Assembly (NCBI RefSeq): GCF_000003855.2
Contig: NW_003101673.1
Span: 1,131,900 to 1,195,899, forward strand
DNA from: Blastomyces gilchristii SLH14081
Lineage: Eukaryota; Ascomycota; Eurotiomycetes; Onygenales; Ajellomycetaceae
Reading direction: 5' to 3'
DNA: 64,000 nt
Made by a program: the position numbers and the translations under genes. This document shows positions 24,569 to 36,406 of this stretch, piece by piece. A model generated the notes under the pieces. The model did not search any database. It was not told where the DNA came from and was given only the letters and a program-made list of their open reading frames with translations. How positions within the stretch are numbered: the stretch's first letter is position 1; the number at the start of each line of letters is the position of its first letter.

Positions 24569-25222
24569 GAGAGAGTGTATTAAAATATATTACTACTAAC
24601 TTATCAAATATAAAGAGACTTAAAGAAAATATTAATAGCTTTCAGAGATGTACAGAAACATCTATAATATTATATAATAATATCATCTTTATTCAATACA
24701 TACACTGTTAATATTCTTTGTATACAGTTATTATATAATCTGTATTAGAGATATATATAGAAAACAGATCTTTATTACTAAAGTAAATAATTGTAGCAAT
24801 TCTCTATTTTTATATTATAAAGATAAGTTATTTTTATTTTTTTTTCTCTCTTTTCTTCTCTTCAATCAATCACTAATTTCAAGCTGATATGAAAACTATT
24901 AAAACACTCTCAGAAACTCCTAAATTGAAGAGTATAGACTAATTAAATTTTAAATACAGAAGAAATTAAATTATCTTCTATAGATTTAATTATTCATTTC
25001 TCTTTTAAATAAAATAGTAGTTGCATTCTCTCTTCTTCTTAATTAAATAAAACATAGTCTGTGAAAAGTGAGTATTATATTAGATTATAATAATCAATAC
25101 AGTCTTAGCATGCAGAGCTGTATATATATAGTATATACTGAACTGAGAGACTGTATAAGTTACAAATCAGCAGCAGCATTTCAGAAAAAGTTATACAGTG
25201 TGAGAAAGCTACAACTCTCAGT
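24436..25222. repeat. Unknown repeat Y, copy 2, middle part
   Basis: Aligns with about 4240-5035 of copy 1. An (AAT)n microsatellite lies at about 24511-24566. More CA positions have become TA here than in copy 1. Confidence 0.6.
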
Positions 25223-25234
25223 TATATACACAGA

Positions 25235-25609
25235 TTATTATTATTATTATTATTATTCTTTCATTATACTTATATGCAAGTAAACCTTATAATGAGTTCT
25301 TGCATAATGTTAAATACAGATCAAGTATTGATTATACAGAAGAAAATACAGGTATTGAAATCATATCAAGATAACAAGAATATAGAAAATACAAAGAAGT
25401 AATAATTAAATACATGCAATAATAACTTTTCAGCTCAGAAACATAGAGTAATTTATTAAAGTAATTTATACATCTCTGTATTTATTAAGAATCTGAGATG
25501 CTTGAGTTCTAGATTTAATGTATTCTCTGCGGGTTTTGAACTCACATGCCTTGATTTCTCATATCAAGATGCTATCAGATGACTGCATTAATTATTCAGT
25601 CATCAGAGC
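25235..25609 (-). mobile_element. SINE 3, complete, minus strand
   Basis: A 375-bp copy bounded by a perfect 12-bp TSD, TATATACACAGA (25223-25234 and 25610-25621). The single target copy is visible at the matching site of repeat Y copy 1 (about 5030). The head reads GCTCTGATGACTGAATAATT on the minus strand. Against the less mutated heads at 16318 and 24002, nearly all differences are C-to-T or G-to-A at former CG or CC/GG sites. Confidence 0.85.
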
Positions 25610-25634
25610 TATATACACAGAGAGTGAATCACTG

Positions 25635-26140
25635 TTAGACTGATTATATAACTGTGTCTGAGATTAGAACTAGATTTTTTAATAGTCTTATTATTAATTT
25701 AACTAATCTCATTACATAGTTTTAATATTAAATAGTAGTTTTATACTATTTCAGTAAGACTTACTATCTACTCTTATTACATTTTTCAAATAAGATCATG
25801 ATTTTCACTTCTTAATTTAAATTATTTTTATTACTTTAAATAACTTTAAATCTCATTTGAGTATTATCAAAAAGTGTTACTTTTTAAAAAATTAAAAATA
25901 GTCTAAAAAAAACCTTAAAATGTCTAAAAATAGTAACTTTATATCAAGAATAAGATTAAATGAGATTAAATAAGATCACTTTCTTATTTTTTTCAAGTCA
26001 TGATTTCATTTTAAGATCTGATATATAGTTACTTTACATGTTTTTTTAATAGCTAGTTTCAGCAGAATTCATATTAAGAAATGTATAAGATCAGATTAAA
26101 TGAGATTAAATATGAAATTTATAATCTCAGTAGTCAGTCT
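25635..26140. mobile_element. Non-autonomous TIR DNA element, 506 bp
   Basis: Starts TTAGACTG and ends CAGTCT. Flanked by the 8-bp TSD AATCACTG (25627-25634, 26141-26148), present once at the matching site of repeat Y copy 1. Same family as 7380-7884 but far more degraded. Confidence 0.8.
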
Positions 26141-26148
26141 AATCACTG

Positions 26149-27102
26149 TAGTAAGTATATATATATTAAAGTAATACTTTTTAATAATACTTAGTTTTTA
26201 ATATAATGAAAATAGAGTCTTTCTGTGAGATCTGTTTTTATCAAAAGTCAGAGAATTTTATATTTCTCAAGATTATTTTCACATATCTTATTCATGAAAT
26301 TGATGAGAAAAATCATTGATTTCAGTATTCTATTCTTGATATTATTCAAGTGATAGCAGAGTTCACTCTGATCACACTTTTTAAGTGTATATTTTCTAAT
26401 TATTCACATTTGTATAGATATATACTAATTATTTATTAAATAATATTAAGATAATAACTTATTATAATTATATTATTCTTATTATAAGAGATATACAGTT
26501 AGTAATAAATATTATAAAAACTTTAAGTAGTAAGTATTTTAAGAGTACTATAACTCTATAATCTTAATTTTTTTTATTTTTATTTTTTATTTTTTTTATT
26601 TTTCTTTTTCTTTTCTTTTTTTTTCTTTCTCTTTCTTTCTTTCTCTTTTTTTCTTTCTCTTTTTTTTCTTCTTTTTTTCTTATTATTGTTTTATTTTTTT
26701 TTTTATTTTTTTTTATATTTTATATTTTTTTTAAATTAAATAATATGAATTATAATCTGTATTTAGAAAAGTAATGATATTTAATAACACTCTTTGTTAA
26801 ATTTTCAATAAATGAGTACTATGTTATAATATTATATAAGTGAGAAATAATTTCATAATCTTATTTAATATTATTTTTAATAATAAGATCAGAATAAAAA
26901 TATAACTAAGAATTTAAATATATTCTTTATCTAAGACTAGATTTTTATTTAAAAAGTGAATCTGAAATCTTTAATATTTAAAATAATGTGATTTAAGATT
27001 AATGTAATAAATATAAATCATGATCAGAAGTAATACTTTTAAATAATATAATAACTATAAAGTTTAATTCTGATCTTAGACACGGTCACACAGTCAGTCT
27101 AA
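26149..27102. repeat. Unknown repeat Y, copy 2, right part (edge of the repeat block)
   Basis: Aligns with about 5060-5958 of copy 1 and ends in the same CACAGTCAGTCTAA terminus. A long T/C-rich tract lies at about 26565-26740. CC and GG become common again immediately to the right. Confidence 0.65.
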
Positions 27103-27534
27103 TACTGATAAAATAAGACAATTTTAACACCTAATAAATATATTAAATAAAGCAGTTAAAATAATAATTATATTGATAAGAAATTCTGAATTAGCAGCAT
27201 TTATGTGTAAAACAGATCTTATAACCTATAAAAGATGTAATTATGTAAAGCTTACTTGATTGAAAAGATTGCTAGCTTGTGAGAAGTTATATAGTGAAAG
27301 GATTAATAAGCCAGGACATGTAACCTGACATCTCACATCATTTGTCACAGAATTTCATTACCACATTAGAACTGTATATTATTTTCGATTTTTCTTTAAA
27401 TAGTTTCGCAAAAGGGATTCTCATTTCATTTTCAATGAGCATACACATCTGTTTTCAGACTTTCCATTGCCCCCACTTTATTTCTTGCGTATTTATTCAT
27501 TACAACATGTATATTTTGTTTCGCTCCAGAACTT
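27103..27534. other. Boundary sequence, 3' flank of the Ran gene
   Basis: Still AT-rich but with ordinary CC/GG content. No mobile element recognised. It probably contains the Ran 3' UTR. Confidence 0.4.
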
Positions 27535-28734
27535 TTAGAAGTCGGCATCATCCTCGTCGGGAAGAGGCATCTGGGCAGCTTGTCTCATCTCCTCCTCGGC
27601 GGCGGCGATCGCAGCCGGATCAACTGTTGCCTCAGGTGGTGCGAGTGCAATGTCGGCAACGAATTCCTGTTGAGTTTGAGGGGATTAGAACGACGTATAT
27701 ATCTCACTAGGGCTATAATTTGGGTGGGTTCTAGAGGACTTACCAGGCCAGGGTTGCCAACGAGCTTTCTGGCGAGCCACAGGAAGGGCTTCTCGAAGTT
27801 GTAGTTGGACTTGGCGGAAATATCGTAGTACTGGAGATTCTTCTTGCGGTGGAAAGTGATGGTCTTGGCCTTCACTTTTCGCTCTTTAACGTCGACCTTG
27901 TTACCGCAGAGGACGATGGGGACATTTTCGCAGACGCGAACGAGGTCACCTGGATAAAAAATGAGTTTTCCAAACCAGAAGATAAAGATGTTTCATCACT
28001 ATGGACGTGCTACAAAACAAAGAAGTAAAATACAATAAAAAGGGAATATCTGGGGAATACTTACGATGCCAAGATGGGACGTTCTTGTAGGTAATGCGGG
28101 AGGTGACATCGAACATGATGATGCCACATTGGCCGTTGATATAGTAACCATCTCTCAGACCACCAAACTTTTCTTGTCCGGCAGTATCCCACACATCGAA
28201 CTGGATGGCGCCCAGATTCTAGATACCCCTCTCATTCTTCTTGTTAGATAGTTGCGATAACCGAAAATAGATTTGACAGGCGAAGGAAGTGAAGGCTGGA
28301 GAGATCGATGGGGGAGCGTGGCGCACCGTCTGAAAGTTGAGAGGGTGGACTTCAACACCCAAAGTAGCAATGTATTTCTTCTCAAATTCACCAGTCAGAT
28401 GGCGTTTTACGAAGGTAGTCTATTTTCAACGGAGGAGAAAAGCGGTAGGTTAGCAAAGATATTCCTGTAATATATTGTTCATTTTTCTTGGGTCGATGAT
28501 TTGGGCGTTGTTTCGTCGTCCTGGAGTGGGACATGTTGCTACGGAGGGGTAGCGAGGGGCTAGTTTCGCCTTTGCGAAGGAGCGAAAGAGGCCTCCGTTT
28601 CCAACTCCCCAACGCGTAGATGACAAGGGACGTGGGAGGTGAAAGGGTGCTTTTCTTGATATCCTTACCTTGCCGGTACCGCCGTCACCGACGAGGACGA
28701 GCTTGAAGGTGGGTGGAGCTTGCTGCGCGGCCAT
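27535..28734 (-). CDS. GTP-binding nuclear protein Ran (Gsp1)
   Basis: Small GTPase driving nucleocytoplasmic transport and spindle/nuclear-envelope assembly. Five exons on the minus strand: 28734-28669, 28419-28327, 28218-28065, 27949-27744, 27666-27535. They total 651 nt and 216 residues, the length of human Ran. Visible motifs: P-loop GDGGTGKTT (residues 16-24), [10 protein letters not shown] and switch region, [11 protein letters not shown] with catalytic Gln about 68, [19 protein letters not shown], and the acidic tail [10 protein letters not shown]. Introns have GTAAGT/GTAAGG or GTGCGC donors and AG acceptors, and the frame is continuous across all four. The start is the only Met preceding the P-loop. 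It is the first intact gene beyond the repeat block, 432 bp away. Confidence 0.97.
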
Positions 28735-29601
28735 TTTTTGTTGATGAGAAATATAGGAGGGGTTTTTTTCTAGGAGGGGAAAACCAAAGGGAAAACAACA
28801 GAACAGAAAAGAAAAGAAAAGCGTCAGTCGCCCTTCTGCTAGTGGAGAAACAGAACAGGCAGGCCAGATGAGAGGGAGTGTGTCTGTCAGTCAAGGGGCG
28901 TATGCGTGGTGATGATATAGGATGATGATGATGATGCTGGGGGGGAGAGGTCGAGGAGAAGGCGATGATGGATGGGGCTTGTTGTTGTCTAGCGGGCGAG
29001 GGAAAATAAAATAAAATAAAATAAAATAAAAAAGAAAAGAAAAAAGAAAAAATTGGCTGCGAGAAACGAGAAACACGGAAACAAACAGGCTGCAAAGGGA
29101 AGGCGGTGAACTGCGCGCCAGGCAGAAGGTCACGTGGTTGATTCGCAAATCTCCATTTGCTTTGAATTTCTTAATTTCTTTATAACAATTATTCATAACT
29201 AAGGGTAATTATTATTAGAAACTTACTGCTTGACCTTTTTTCTTTGTTGTCAACCTATTTAAATCATGGCCTTGGGTTTGTTTTCACTATCTCTGTTTGT
29301 ATGTTTTGTAGCCCTTGTCTGGAAGGTTAACTATGTATACTGTAGTGCCTCCTTTCAAACTGTGAATTCTGCTTTCTTGTTGCTTGACATAAGGGGAATA
29401 AAAGGGGGAAATAGAGGAAAACATTGATTAGAATAGAATTCGAGGAGGAAGAAGTAGTAGTAGCAGCTATGAAAACTAAATTAAACAAAAGAAGAAAATG
29501 AAACAAAGAAAGAGAAACCAAAATCAGGCAAGCTCGTTTAAATTCATACAGCGCATTAAAATCATATCGAGTGGTCCTTGGGAAAATAGCCTGTACTCCA
29601 A

Positions 29602-29639
<38 letters not shown>

Positions 29640-29784
29640 CCCGGTGAAGTCCAGTGAACTCTCAGCTCTGCACCAGACCAAAGGAAGAGATAATAACAGA
29701 AGCAAAAAAAATGGAATGTTAAAAAGAAAAAAGAAAAAGGAGAGCTCTGGTAATTGCAGAATGTACCTGCCAATTTCCGCCTTC
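28735..29784. other. Intergenic region between Ran and Nas2
   Basis: Probable Ran promoter/5' UTR and Nas2 3' UTR. It contains purine-rich A/G tracts, an (AAAAT)n-like stretch near 29005-29030 and a 35-bp A homopolymer (29604-29638). Long T/F-rich frames on the minus strand are products of these tracts and not genes. Confidence 0.5.
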
Positions 29785-30982
29785 TCATACTAACACAATA
29801 TGGCACCCCAGCAAGCCTAGACCCCCCCAGTTCCGGCGGGGGGTAAGCTGCACAGTGAGGTCTTTCATCTCACCAGATTCATCTTTCCGAACGAGCTTAA
29901 CCAGGATGGTTTTCTAAATAAAACGAAAGGTATGTTAGCGCAGGGAAGAGCAAAAAAAAAAAAAAAGAAAAGAAAAAGAAAAAGAAAAAGGCTTAAACAA
30001 GTGTCAAAATCCTCTCCGTGTGGGGGTATATAGTTTAACAACTAAATGAAAGAAAGAAAGTAAAATAAAATAAAATAAACAACATACCCCTTCATTCCGC
30101 CGCACAACCTCCGCCACTTTCGTGAGGTTCTCATGATTCATCCAATTAACGTGTCCAACGCTGCGGACTCTGTCTCCCACTTTAATCCCCGCCTGCGCTG
30201 CAGGGCTCCCGTCGGCTACGTTATTAATCTTTGCAAATGGTGTCTCTATAATCCCCGCTTGTGCGCTGCTGGTGGCTGAATCTTCGACGGAGGTTGTAGA
30301 GGTCGACGTTGATGGGGTAGAGGTTGTGGTTGTTGGAGGGCAGTTTGCGTTCTGTTGATCACGGAGCCGGGCGAAGCCTTCGTGGACGCCCTGTTCGACC
30401 CTCGCCATGACATCCTTGTAGTCATTCCGTAGGTGGATTATTCGCGCTCGTGTCGTGCGGACTGTGGGCGAGGATTTAGTTTAGCATTTGTTCTAATTCA
30501 CTGTTATATTTGTTTGTTTCGTTCCCCCTGTCATCTTCCGTTGTCCATCGATGGTGGAGAGGAGACGTACTCTGCGCAATATCCAAATCGTCCCGGGGGT
30601 ATCCATCGAAAGTAGTCAGGCTCGTTAACATAGTAACTCCATGCTACATCAACCGCATATAACGATTAGTTCTAGCGACTCCTACTTCACTGTCCAGTGG
30701 TCAAGCCCATTCTGTGGAGGGGCATATTTGATTTTCAGAACGACAAATGCTTCTACCAGAAGAAAGGGGAAAAGCCAAGAAGAAAAAGAAAAACAAAAGG
30801 AGATAACATACAGAATCAAGCACACTGCTAAGTTCCCGAAACTCCGCTTCCAGGCGTTCCTTTTCATCAAAAAGCTCGTCTAGAGACAAGCTCGACAGCT
30901 CGCGACCATTTCGCGTTGGCGCGGAGGTGGGGCCCGAGGCCAACGTGGGTGCATGAATGTCGTCGTCCATTGGAATGCCCAT
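29785..30982 (-). CDS. 26S proteasome assembly chaperone Nas2 (PSMD9/p27), PDZ protein
   Basis: Chaperone of the proteasome regulatory-particle base that binds the C-tail of ATPase Rpt5. Four exons: 30982-30812, 30643-30571, 30461-30088, 29913-29785, giving 747 nt and 248 residues with matching phases. An N-terminal helical hairpin (SLSLDELFDEKERLEAEFREL, about residues 30-50) leads to HGVTMLTSL...GYPRDDLDIAQ and RIIHLRNDYKDVM, hallmarks of this family. A Ser/Thr-rich linker precedes a PDZ domain with FAKINNVADGSPAAQAGIKVGD, then KTILVKLVRKDE and a terminal NWGGLGLLGCHIV. Short introns use GTATGT or GTACGT donors. Shares an 804-bp divergent upstream region with the RhoGEF. Confidence 0.94.
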
Positions 30983-31786
30983 TTCGAGGGGTGGATTTTC
31001 AGGCTCTATCCGTCAAGACCTCATGGCTATGATTCTGGGACGAAAATTCGTAGAGCGGGAGGAAAAGAAGAAGAGTTGGCTTTGTTGCGGGGGTGTGTTT
31101 CGGGAGCAGACTCTCATTATTGGATTGGAATGCGGGCAACAAGCCAGATATTTATGTGATTATGTAAGTCTGATGGATTGCCAAGAGCCGGGTCTTCGCG
31201 GTATCTACAACTGAATCTTCGGGGAAGAAAAGGGGAGACGGGGAGACTTTGGAGGCGGGCAACGCATATACACACATATATTGCGTTGTCTCCTTTCGTC
31301 TGCTCTATAAAGTGAGTGGTTCTGGTGACATCCAAGAGCGTGTGTGCCTGTCTGTCCCCTCATACATAACCTGCCTGGTGTGGAAGAACAGAAATGCCAG
31401 TCCACATCTCTACAGCGTATGCGTACATACACATACCTATAAGGTATACCTATAGGTAATGTCTACTACGAGCATACCCCTCACTTGCAAAGTACGCTGC
31501 ATACGTATGCTTTGGCTGTTTCTTAAATCTAGTTCTCAGTTTGCAAGAATGACCCGAAAACCCTTCCAGCTGTGGCTTCCTCCATTCGTGCTGTTTACTG
31601 CCGTCATACGTTGGCAGTTTCGCCTATATATACTTTTTTTTTGTCGCGTCAGCCTCGTGTATCTGATAGACTACGTCTTCTTATCATTCACTCCTTGCAA
31701 CAATCCATCCAGTTGCTCCCACATTTCTCTTTCTTTCCCCCAAGCTATTCGCTTGGGTTCCATGTCTAAATAGCTAGACCTTGCCC
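30983..31786. other. Divergent promoter region, Nas2 / RhoGEF
   Basis: 804 bp between two divergent starts. A pyrimidine-rich stretch (CATTTCTCTTTCTTTCCCCC, about 31720-31740) lies just upstream of the RhoGEF ATG, as is common at fungal transcription starts. Small frames here show no conservation I recognise. Confidence 0.4.
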
Positions 31787-34584
31787 ATGGAATCTATTGG
31801 AGAGAGCATGGAGGAAGATTCTAAGAGAAAGTCTTTTGGAGATCAATCCTCCATATCAGAGCCTACTGCAGTCCCTGTGATGCCAGCTGCCAATCGGGAC
31901 TCCCACAGCTTCAAACGATGGATAAGGAGCATGCGGAAGAAAAGAACGCCAAACTATGACGGCCCACCACGCTATGTTGTGGGGTGGCCTGACGATGAGA
32001 GTGAAGACGAGAGTTACAGGATGTTCCCCTCACTCTACCAAAGCCAGCCAGACCAGTCGTCTACTGCGTCCTCGTCCAATTTGATGACTGTCAAAACGGC
32101 CAGCCTTGGAAGCTTAAGCTTGCTGACCCGCCCGCGAACAAATACGCAGACAAGTACCCAGCGAAGTGCGTGCCACAGCAGCGCCTTTTCTGGGTCAGAT
32201 GCAAGGGTATCTATGGAGAGCAACAAACTGACATCAACGCTGTCTCTGGATGAAGGTGCATGGAACCGTGCTGTCCAAAGACGACAGGTAATAAGGGAGA
32301 TATTGGAGACAGAGATCACATATCTTGCGGCGCTAAAGGCGCTTGCAGAGGTATGTTGACTATGCTAAGCCGCCTCGAATATACTTGAGTTGGAATACTA
32401 ATGATTTCAAAAAGGTTCTGACCACGCTAGGAATAACTGAGACTGCACTGCAGCGGAGCACACTCGATCTTATCGGTTTACACGAAGATCTCCTAATCAA
32501 GTTGGAGGACGCGATGCCTCGGTCAGATAGGGTCGTCACCCCAATATGGACGACTGCGCGCCGGCATATTAAGTTTGGCAACGTGGACGCTAGCCTGACG
32601 AAAGCAAGCCGGAAGTCAGTGACCACAAGAAAGCTGCGTGAACCTGTCGATTCCCGGATTAAGTCGTCCAAATCGGTGGCAGCAGAACCAAACGAGGCTG
32701 CTATGGTGGCTAGGATAATGCAATCAATGGTAAAACCTATGACTGCTTACGCCTTTTTGCCTGTTTATCATTTTTTTTTATCATAGGCTAACACATCCCA
32801 TCCTGCTATAGCTTCCACAGTTTAAAGTTTATGAAGACTATGGCGTCAAATACCAACTTGTATTCAAGGAGATAGACCTGTTACGCAAGTCAATAACGAG
32901 TTGGCAGGCTTTCGATCACGGGATTGAAGCTCTCTTGAAAAATGTGGTTTCCACTAATACTCGTGAAGCCATATCTAACCAATGTTTTACTCTTGGTGAC
33001 CTCCTGATGAAGGTGCGTGTCCATTGCTGATTACGTGAGCGTTGGCAAAGATTGCTGCTAACAACCACATTCAATAGCCAATCCAACGGGTTTGCAAGTA
33101 TCAACTATTCCTTGCTGAACTGCTCAAGAGCACACCTGTTGCCGATTGTCCTTCCTCCCACGCTATAATCGAGGGGGCCTTACAGCGGACACTTTCAGCA
33201 TCACAGGACATAAATCGTGCTACGGGAGATCCAGTCGCCAAAGATAGAATTCGGAAATCTATGTTGCTAGGAGAGAGACTCGATTTTGCGAAAAAGGTAT
33301 GGAATCTCGTTCTGATCTATACGAACATACAGTTGTTTCAGTATTGATTTATTTTATTAATTAGGGTGACCGCAGTGTGCTCCACGACTTTGGGCCTATC
33401 AAGTTGTGTGGAGCTCTGCATGTTACGTATCAAACCAAAGACAGCGTCACTGGTGAATATATGCTTTGTTGTCTATTTGGTAAATACTTCCTACTCGCAA
33501 CCCCATGCGAAGACAATCGGAAATTCAATGCTGTTGCAGTAATTCATATTCCAGGCGCCAGCGTAGAACCTGCGGACAACGGTATAGGTGAGTGGTGGCA
33601 ATTTGTGATATAGTAAAATGCTACAAAAGAAACTAATTGATTCTAGGCCTCCACTGTGTTTATGCACCTTTTTCTTGGAAATTGGTCTTCGAGGCGCGGA
33701 AGCAAACTTTTGAAATAGTATTGACTGGATGTTCTGAGAGAGAGGCTTCCCGCTGGAAGGACCACCTTATGAGACAGTCACTAGCTGAGACGCATAACTC
33801 GTTGGATGAAAATATCATTATGCAGAAATACTCCACGACCCGGCTGGCTATGAAACCACTTTCCGCAGCCGTTTTTGATAGGCAAGTACACAAACTTAGC
33901 CGTCGTTCATCCATCCACGGTTCCTTGTTCAGCGCGCCTTCGCACCCAGATTGCGTTCGCCTTCTCATTAAAGGAACCCAAGCGGTACCCCATGACAACC
34001 ATACCAGATCATCCACTCTTGGGAGATCACAATCCCTCCAATTAGCACGCCAGTCTGTTGTTCTCGCCCCTAAGCGGCAGGACAGAATTCGAATGGAAAA
34101 ATCGCTTTATGATGTTTGGACGTGTGACGTTCTTCCATATCCAGGAATGCCGGCCTGGAGAGGAGAGCACTTGATACGCTCATCCGCAGAATCTTTTATT
34201 AGAAGACTGAGTTCACGACGGCCGTTCACAAGGCGATCCAGCAGTCTCGCGACCACGATCACAACGAAGTCCGTTGAGCGTACTATTACATGCAAAGAGG
34301 ACATCTCCTTCTGGGACTACATCGGGCATACGGAAACCGTTTCATCCTCGATGAATTCCGCTAGAGCTCATGAGATCGTTCATGAGGAAAAAGATGATTT
34401 CGACTGCCGTTCGTTTGGGGTTGTCGACGCTCAGCAACAGAAAGCATCCTCGAAGGGACGGGCAGAGAAAAAAAAGGCAAATAGTCCGTTCGGGAGCGAA
34501 CGTAACAAGCCATCGCTCAGGAAGAGATGGAGCGTTTCCATTTTCAAGACGAGCACCCCAGTTGTACCTACCATGACCTGTTGA
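31787..34584 (+). CDS. Rho guanine-nucleotide exchange factor (DH and PH-like domains)
   Basis: Predicted activator of a Rho/Cdc42-type GTPase, so probably involved in polarity or wall signalling. Six exons: 31787-32350, 32415-32729, 32812-33012, 33078-33296, 33365-33587, 33647-34584, giving 2,460 nt and 819 residues, all phases consistent. A Ser-rich N-terminus (1-160) is followed by a DH domain (about 163-410) that starts RQVIREILETEITYLAALKA. It contains the signature PIQRVCKYQLFLAELLKSTP at the start of exon 4. A PH-like domain spans about 425-560 (VLHDFGPIKLCGALHVTYQT ... FSWKLVFEARKQTFEIVLTG). The basic, Ser-rich C-terminus is disordered. ATG 31787 is the first Met in frame. The subfamily and target GTPase are unknown. 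Confidence 0.88.
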
Positions 34585-35712
34585 TTCTGTGCTTTTCCGC
34601 TGGGATTTCCTGGATGCCCGAATGTTAGGTACGTAATAGTAATATACTTGTACGGCACATAAGTTTTATAGTCCGTATCATGGCTCAAGAGTTAAGGGAG
34701 GCGTATTGGGCGGATGGAAGGAGATAGAACAGCCCATAGACAGGGGGAAAGGGGTAGTGTTCATGATGAATTGGTTGGTGGGTGATGGTGGGATTATAAT
34801 AAATTCTTTATATAAATTCATGGCTTTCGCATTTTAAGGGGCACCCATTGCCAAACGAACTAACTAGCTAATTGCCTGCCTGGCTAAAAGAATGAAATGA
34901 CAAGAACCATCTGGAACAATTGGGTTATGACGTATCCAGGATAACCAAGTTTTTCCGCGTTAATTAGTTTGTGGATTGTTTCCCCCCAAGTGCCACCGCC
35001 CAGCTCTCTTTCTCATTTACTGGGCGGGGCGGAACCGGCGCTAGAAGCGTTGGCCGATGACGTCGTTGAAATCCAGGAGACGGGGCTAGGCGCTGGGGAG
35101 TGACATCAGCGCTGGCGGGCATTCTGCGGGCGGAACATGTTGTATTTATTGTATTTATTTACCTATGATATATGTATGATATATTATATGGATATGGGCT
35201 GCATTTTCCTTGACTTCTCCCAACCACAATAAAAAGGAATATCCCAAAGCTCTCGAAACGAAATATAGCTAGCTAGCAATCTAAGCTCATCTCTTTTGCT
35301 CTCTCAATTGCTCTATAACTCACACGCAACTCTACTGCTCTCTACCATACCTTGCCACATCACACTATTGCTATTTAACAGCGCTTTGCTGCACAATAAC
35401 GGAGAAAAGCCATTGGGATTGTAATACGATATTATTAGCCTTTGGGGAAATCAGGAAATAATCCACCCCCCGGCCTGCTTTTTGTGAGTAATGACCCTTC
35501 CTCCCTATCGGGCAAATCAAACGCCCTCCCTTCCTTGGGACTATATATATATAGCTAACCCCATGGCCCACTAGATATATACTTTCAATTCAGACAATTC
35601 AACTTACCTTCCTCGCTTATATACATCTATCACTACTAAATTCAAACACTTGTCAAAATCAGCAGAGCCAAACCAAACCAAACCAAATCAAGCCACCAAA
35701 AAGACAGCAATC
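34585..35712. other. Intergenic region upstream of Rtc3-like gene
   Basis: 1.1 kb. CT-rich and CAATT-rich sequence (about 35290-35350) and a CCAAACCAAACC tract just before ATG 35713 suit a promoter/leader of a highly expressed fungal gene. No other gene seen. Confidence 0.4.
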
Positions 35713-36406
35713 ATGACTCGCGGAAACGTCGGTATCTACAAAGTCTTCTACAAAGGCGACAACGATGACTTCCTCGTCTTCATCGACGATGTGCAGGCGC
35801 TGAAGAAGTGGAAATCGGACAGCTCGACCCCGATGGCGCAGGTCGTGAGTGGGTTTCAGGTGTTTATTACGCATCGGTATGTTCGGATTTCGTTTTTCGG
35901 ATTTTCGTTTTTCGTTATCACTATCCCCGCTTTGGATCCCTGCTTGTTTATGTTATTGAGTAGGATGTTATTGTTTCTTTGGCTGCCGTTGAGAAATTCC
36001 ATTTCACTGATTACTGACTGACGCTGGCCCCCCTTCTTGTGTGTTAATAGACAAGGCGCCCAGGGCATCCATGACGTTGCCAGCAATGCCATTCTGCACG
36101 CTGAGTTCGGGACGGAGGATAAGGTTGCGTGCATCAAGAAGATCTTGGAGGCGGGTGAGGTGCAGGAGTCGGAGGTATGATATATACTTGCACTATCTTT
36201 CTTTCTTTCTCTATCACTCGTTTTCTCTCTCTCTCTCTCTCTCTCCCTCTTACTACCTATCCGTTTGAGGGTACAAAAAGAGGGGAAACCCAAGAAACGA
36301 ACATGGAATTGAGAAGAAAACTAACATGTGGGACATTCAAATCTATTAGAATCCCCAACGTTTCGGATCAAAGAATGACTCCATGGGTCCACGCGTTAAC
36401 CACTAG
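35713..36406 (+). CDS. Rtc3-like protein (SBDS N-terminal domain family)
   Basis: Small fungal protein related to yeast Rtc3/Yhr087w, an RNA-metabolism/stress-associated homologue of the N-terminal domain of SBDS. Three exons: 35713-35876, 36051-36174, 36350-36406; 345 nt, 114 residues. Visible: VGIYKVFYKGDNDDFLVFIDD, then KWKSDSSTPMAQVVSGFQVF, QGAQGIHDVASNAILHAEFG and IKKILEAGEVQESE. The last small exon adds NPQRFGSKNDSMGPRVNH. I include it because the splice signals (GTATGA, TATTAG) and frame fit and the tail resembles related fungal proteins. If intron 2 is retained, translation stops after one extra residue. ATG 35713 is the first Met. No catalytic function is known. Confidence 0.88.

Noticed and set aside
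28685..29196. Pro/His/Phe-rich minus-strand ORFs upstream of Ran
   Set aside because: Produced by A/G-rich homopolymer tracts in the promoter region; no intact start context or conservation.
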